10,256 nucleotides of DNA, taken from assembly GCA_043734785.1 (NCBI GenBank), contig JAYTEX010000272.1, forward strand, positions 1-10,256. Reading direction: 5' to 3'. The notes below the pieces were generated by a model. The model saw only the letters and a program-made list of their open reading frames with translations, was not told the DNA's origin and made no database searches. Of the stretch, positions 7,793 to 10,256 are shown in pieces; positions within the stretch are counted from its first letter, which is position 1, and each line of letters begins with the position of its first letter. The DNA is from CAIKBL01 sp043734785. GTDB taxonomy: Bacteria; Pseudomonadota; Gammaproteobacteria; Ga0077536. Made by a program: the position numbers and the translations under genes.

Positions 7793-8119
7793 TCAGGGGT
7801 GCGGTCCCCACGGGGCCGCCGTCAGCAGCTTGACCTCTTGCGAGACCAGCAACGGACGAAATTTGGCGGCGAAGTCTGCCATAAAGTCTGGGTTGGCATA
7901 CAACGCGGCCCAATGCGCGCGACGATCGGCATCGTCGTTGAACTTCCAGAGGTGGACCAGTTGATTGATCATGCCGGTGTCGGCTTGGAAGTAACCGATT
8001 AATTTCTTGTCCAAGCCACTTTTCTGGAGGATCGGGTAGCCGAGTTCGGTATAGAGCTTGACCGCCTCGCCCATCTTGCCGACCTGCAGCGTGTAGGTTC
8101 GCATTTCGTAGATCACCAT
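7793..8119 (-). CDS. NIPSNAP family protein
   Basis: A 108-residue protein with the NIPSNAP signature: an N-terminal strand YEMRTYTLQVGK (4-15), GYFQADTG (42-49), NQLVHLWKF (52-60) and a following RRAHW (66-70). NIPSNAP proteins are small ferredoxin-like alpha/beta-barrel proteins. The bacterial members have no settled function, though some neighbour catabolic enzymes. The frame is open for about 70 codons upstream, but that part is arginine- and proline-rich and overlaps arfB. I choose the ATG at 8119 because an AGGA lies 8 nt upstream and bacterial members usually begin with this MxxYEMRTYTL segment; an ATG at 8128 is a close alternative. It lies 91 nt after arfB and 53 nt before ppc on the same strand. 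It shares its fold class with the EthD protein beyond ppc. Confidence 0.85.
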   Translation of the reverse strand: MVIYEMRTYTLQVGKMGEAVKLYTELGYPILQKSGLDKKLIGYFQADTGMINQLVHLWKFNDDADRRAHWAALYANPDFMADFAAKFRPLLVSQEVKLLTAAPWGPHP

Positions 8120-8210
8120 GCTGTTCATCCTGTGGGAGTTGAGAGAGTGTCGTTCTATCACGACTGCGGGGGTGTGAGCCATCCACCGCGGCGCACTGGC
8201 TTGCCGACGG

Positions 8211-8624
8211 CTATTCCTCCGGTGGTCCGCGCCAGGCCTTGATCCGCGCGCGCTGCGACTTGGCTTCCAAGCGACGCTCCTTGGAACCTTTGGTCGGCCG
8301 TGTGGGCTTGCGGGGCTTGGGCAAAACCGCAATCGAGAGAATTAAGTCGCGGAGTCGGGACCGCGCGTCCTCGTGATTCTGCTCCAGGCTGCGGTATCGC
8401 TGCGCCTTGATGATGAGCACTCCGTCACCCGTGATGCGGCGATCGCTTAACGCCAGCAAACGGGTCTTATACTCGCCCGGCAGTGACGATGCCTTGATAT
8501 CGAAACGCAGATGTACCGCCGTCGAGACCTTATTAACGTTCTGGCCGCCCGCGCCCTGTGCGCGCACGGCTTGCGTGCTCAGTTCGCTGTCCGGTAGGGT
8601 GATTCGATTGGAAATGCGCAGCAT
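8211..8624 (-). CDS. arfB: Alternative ribosome-rescue factor ArfB (peptidyl-tRNA hydrolase)
   Basis: A 137-residue protein with the release-factor domain 3 core. RAQGAGGQNVNKVST (21-35) carries the catalytic GGQ (26-28) that hydrolyses peptidyl-tRNA, followed by AVHLRFDI and ALSDRRIT. The C-terminus (about 100-131) is rich in lysine and arginine (KPRKPTRPTKGSKERR), the tail that enters the empty mRNA channel of stalled ribosomes. It lacks the stop-codon-recognition domains of RF1 and RF2, which marks it as ArfB (YaeJ) rather than a release factor. The ATG at 8624 matches the family's usual MLxISNxITLP start; a TTG two codons earlier is less likely. No strong Shine-Dalgarno sequence is seen. 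It is divergent from the DNA methyltransferase gene across a 272-nt spacer and leads a minus-strand gene run. Confidence 0.95.
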   Translation of the reverse strand: MLRISNRITLPDSELSTQAVRAQGAGGQNVNKVSTAVHLRFDIKASSLPGEYKTRLLALSDRRITGDGVLIIKAQRYRSLEQNHEDARSRLRDLILSIAVLPKPRKPTRPTKGSKERRLEAKSQRARIKAWRGPPEE

Positions 8625-8706
8625 GATCAAAAGCGACTGTTATCCGCGCCGACAGTGTGCGCCACGCGCACTCAATCTGATACGGGTCGCAGAATTCAGA
8701 TGCCTG

Positions 8707-8884
8707 AACCATCACACGGATCCTGTCGCGCACCAACGCCGCCAGGGTTTCAACGCTTGGTGGGTCAGCCCGTTGGCGAAGGAGGCGTAAAAAGCACCAG
8801 CCACCCAGTTGCCAGAGGGGTTCGCACTGACGAAGCCGCTCGTGTGGCAGTTGAACCTCGCTTCCGTGGGAATGACGAGGATGA
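8707..8884. repeat. Probable dispersed intergenic repeat between arfB and the methyltransferase
   Basis: Most of the 272-nt divergent spacer. Its right end (about 8859-8877, CGCTTCCGTGGGAATGACG) resembles the edge of the CGGGAATGACG-type dispersed repeats common in proteobacterial intergenic regions. The minus strand also reads openly across the spacer, with a protein-like stretch (SGNWVAGAFYASFANGLTHQ) that I cannot tie to a gene. The repeat reaches to within about 15 nt of the methyltransferase GTG start, so it may supply the leader of that gene. Only one copy lies in the window, so its repeat nature is inferred from resemblance. Confidence 0.35.
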
Positions 8885-8896
8885 GATACTCCGAGC

Positions 8897-9499
8897 GTGC
8901 CAAAACCACACCCATCAAAACTTGTCGTTCTGCCAGAAGCCAGCTACGCGAATGTGCAGCGGTTGGGATATATCGGGCGCACGCCTACCGAAACGCCGCG
9001 TGACGCCGATTCGTGGTTTACCCCGCCGGGGTATATCGAGGCTGCGCGCATGGTCATGGGCGCCATTGACCTCGACCCCTTTACCTCTGAAAAAGCCAAC
9101 GAAATCGTCGGTGCAAGGCACATCTTTACGATCGAAAACTCGGCCTTTGAAAATGACTGGAAGGTCGATCAGAACGTCCGCGTTTTTATGAACCCTCCAT
9201 ACTCGGGCAGGCTCTGCGGGCGCGCTGTCAACCGCTTTATTGAGCAATACGAAGCCAGGAATTTTGCTGAAGGCATTGTGCTGGTTAACAACGCCACCGA
9301 CACGCGATGGTTCTATGCGCTGTTACAGCACTGCGACGCAATCTGTTTCACCGATCACCGCATCAGTTTCTGGAATGCCGATCGTAAAAATGTATCCGGC
9401 AACACGCGCGGGCAGGCGTTTTTTTACTTCGGTAAAAAGCTGGCAAAGTTTAAAAAAATCTTTGAAAAGTACGGATTCGTTCTAAAGCCCGCAAAATGA
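8897..9499 (+). CDS. Phage-type DNA N6-adenine methyltransferase (Dam family)
   Basis: A 200-residue protein of the phage N6-adenine methyltransferase family. DSWFTPP (38-44) and AIDLDPFTSEKAN (56-68) form the SAM-binding start, and FMNPPYSG (97-104) is the catalytic NPPY motif of amino-methyltransferases that methylate adenine in DNA. HRISFWN (154-160) and GQAFFYFG (172-179) follow as usual in this family. The stop at 8882-8884 leaves the GTG at 8897 as the first start codon in frame; the next start would remove the WFTPP motif. The family is common in prophages and integrative elements, where it modifies host or phage DNA, often with no partner nuclease. Here a probable nuclease follows, joined by a repeat linker that begins at this gene's own stop codon. 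The 3' end is AT-richer than the neighbouring chromosome-type genes, consistent with transfer. Confidence 0.88.
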   Translation: MPKPHPSKLVVLPEASYANVQRLGYIGRTPTETPRDADSWFTPPGYIEAARMVMGAIDLDPFTSEKANEIVGARHIFTIENSAFENDWKVDQNVRVFMNPPYSGRLCGRAVNRFIEQYEARNFAEGIVLVNNATDTRWFYALLQHCDAICFTDHRISFWNADRKNVSGNTRGQAFFYFGKKLAKFKKIFEKYGFVLKPAK

Positions 9500-9541
9500 G
9501 CGCCGCCGAATGAGTGGAGCTGAATGAGTAGAGCAAGATGA
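9496..9541 (+). other. Chain of three ATGA-overlapping five-codon mini-ORFs
   Basis: Three consecutive mini-ORFs read MSAAE (9496-9513), MSGAE (9510-9527) and MSRAR (9524-9541), each followed by TGA. Each starts in the stop of the one before it through an ATGA overlap, the first overlapping the methyltransferase stop and the last overlapping the nuclease ATG. The nuclease itself begins MSGGAE, so the mini-peptides look like decayed copies of its N-terminus. ATGA overlaps are a known arrangement for termination-reinitiation, so ribosomes leaving the methyltransferase gene could step through the chain to the nuclease. Whether the mini-ORFs are translated is inference. Confidence 0.55.
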
Positions 9542-9551
9542 GCGGTGGCGC
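9496..9551 (+). repeat. 14-bp tandem repeat linking methyltransferase and nuclease genes
   Basis: Four successive 14-nt units begin with ATGAG at 9496, 9510, 9524 and 9538: ATGAGCGCCGCCGA, ATGAGTGGAGCTGA, ATGAGTAGAGCAAG and ATGAGCGGTGGCGC. The first overlaps the methyltransferase stop and the last is the start of the nuclease gene. Units 2 and 3 carry GGAG or AGAG 4-5 nt before the next ATG. Because 14 is not a multiple of 3, each unit shifts the frame; three units (42 nt) restore it. Confidence 0.85.
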
Positions 9552-10068
9552 CGAAGCCAACAAAAGCGGCCTCACCTGGGAGGCGTGGGTTAAAACACTC
9601 GCCGAAAAGCAGCGCTTTACGGTCCACAAACACGCGTTGCGCGAGACCTGCACGATTCCTGTTGCAGAGCGCCGGATCCTTTGGACCCATGCGCCCTACA
9701 GAACGCTCTTTCACACTATCAAAAACCCCCGTAAGGCATCGACAGAGTATGTTCTCGAATGTGGCGCCGATCAGGTGCGGGTCGAGTGTAAGTGGCAGGG
9801 CGTTGCTGGGTCAGTCGATGAAAAATATCCGTTCATGTATTTGAATGCGGCCCTCACCATGACTGAGTCTACGGTGGTATTTGCGTTAGGCGGCGAATAT
9901 TTCGAACACGGCAAGGGCGCCGAAGTGCGCGAATGGCTCCGCGATGTTTGCACCCATCCGCCTGCATGGTTTTCGGACGAAGTGCGTACACGTCTGCAGC
10001 AGCGGCAGCTGTTGGTGCTAACACCCAATACCTTCGCCAAGTGGTTTCGTGAACGTTTTGCCGAATGA
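9538..10068 (+). CDS. Probable PD-(D/E)XK endonuclease, candidate restriction partner
   Basis: A 176-residue protein. The segment YVLECGADQVRVECKWQ (71-87) holds an acidic strand and the ExK half-motif Glu83-Cys84-Lys85 followed by Gln87. GSVDEKYPFMYLNA (91-104), a hydrophobic strand STVVFALGG (111-119) and GAEVREWL (127-134) follow. This order matches small type II-like PD-(D/E)XK nucleases, which cut DNA using metal held by these acidic residues; Glu70 or Glu74 is the likely first acidic ligand. There is no signal peptide, membrane segment or added DNA-binding domain. The gene directly follows a DNA adenine methyltransferase, so a restriction-modification pair is plausible, although the target site is unknown. 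The ATG at 9538 lies in the repeat linker with only a weak AGAG site upstream, so translation probably depends on coupling. A Vsr-like or phage recombination nuclease is the main alternative. Confidence 0.65.
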   Translation: MSGGAEANKSGLTWEAWVKTLAEKQRFTVHKHALRETCTIPVAERRILWTHAPYRTLFHTIKNPRKASTEYVLECGADQVRVECKWQGVAGSVDEKYPFMYLNAALTMTESTVVFALGGEYFEHGKGAEVREWLRDVCTHPPAWFSDEVRTRLQQRQLLVLTPNTFAKWFRERFAE

Positions 10069-10093
10069 CCGCGCTGTCCGGCCAGGAGCGTTC

Positions 10094-10129
10094 ATGAATT
10101 TACGATACGCCCGATACAAACCACGATAA
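10094..10129 (+). CDS. Possible small ORF with good ribosome binding site
   Basis: An 11-codon ORF, MNLRYARYKPR, with AGGAG (10084-10088) 5 nt before its ATG, 25 nt after the nuclease stop. The peptide is strongly basic. It may be a small protein, a leader peptide, or chance; no similar product is recognised. Confidence 0.2.
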   Translation: MNLRYARYKPR

Positions 10130-10171
10130 GAGAACTCACCACACGCGGCGCAGAATCGCGCGCAGGCACGA

Positions 10172-10185
10172 AACCCGATCGGGTT
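10172..10185. repeat. Perfect 14-nt palindrome
   Basis: AACCCGATCGGGTT is an exact palindrome about 100 nt after the nuclease stop, centred on GATC, a Dam-type sequence. It has no T-run after it, so it is a poor terminator; an operator or methylation-sensitive site is possible but unsupported. Confidence 0.5.
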
Positions 10186-10211
10186 GTTGGGGTGAGCTTG
10201 CGAAGCCCAAC
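10186..10211. repeat. REP-like palindromic element (GTTGGG...CCCAAC)
   Basis: GTTGGG (10186-10191) pairs with CCCAAC (10206-10211) around a GAGCTTGCGAAG centre. This closely resembles the GTTGGG-TGAGC-GCGAA-CCCAAC palindromes dispersed in many proteobacterial intergenic regions. It may mark the right edge of the methyltransferase-nuclease island or act as a weak bidirectional hairpin. Confidence 0.55.
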
Positions 10212-10256
10212 TAGTGAGTAGAGCAACTCGCGCGGATTCTCGGATTCGCGACTTCG

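Noticed and set aside
8120..8332. N-terminal extension of the NIPSNAP frame
   Set aside because: The extra 70 or so residues are arginine- and proline-rich, overlap arfB, and precede the conserved NIPSNAP start that has its own AGGA site.
8897..9499. Classical chromosomal Dam (GATC mismatch-repair type) methyltransferase
   Set aside because: Too short, with WFTPP and NPPY motifs of the phage-type family rather than the DPPY and long target-recognition region of enterobacterial Dam.

Overview
This is a GC-rich, densely coded proteobacterial stretch. The genus cannot be told from the sequence. A gamma- or betaproteobacterium is the best guess, from the long proteobacterial-type PEP carboxylase, the ArfB ribosome-rescue protein, the camphor-type P450 and GTTGGG/CCCAAC- and GGGAATGACG-type dispersed repeats of the sort common in those groups.

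Left part (1-2344). The 3' end of a SAM-dependent methyltransferase and a compact DEAD-box RNA helicase lie in tandem on the + strand. They converge on a minus-strand DUF1003 membrane protein.

Middle part (2604-8624, all on the minus strand). Read in transcription order, this holds arfB, a NIPSNAP-family protein, ppc (PEP carboxylase), a tandem-EthD-domain protein and a cytochrome P450 close to P450cam (CYP101). The EthD and P450 genes look like a catabolic pair: EthD is known from ether-degrading P450 operons. Here two EthD domains are fused in one chain, and no ferredoxin or reductase is present in the window. The P450 lacks the camphor-binding tyrosine of P450cam, so its substrate is probably not camphor.

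Right part (8625-10256). After a divergent, repeat-bearing spacer comes a small + strand island. It has a phage-type DNA N6-adenine methyltransferase followed by a probable PD-(D/E)XK endonuclease, a candidate compact restriction-modification pair. The two genes are joined by an unusual linker: a 14-bp tandem repeat places ATGA at 9496, 9510, 9524 and 9538. This makes a chain of three five-codon mini-ORFs, each overlapping the next by ATGA and the last overlapping the nuclease start. It is the most unusual structure in the window and could act as a reinitiation chain, or as a slippage-prone switch, controlling nuclease dose. Downstream are a small ORF with a good ribosome binding site, a perfect 14-nt palindrome and a REP-like palindrome.

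No tRNA, rRNA, CRISPR array or transposase was seen.
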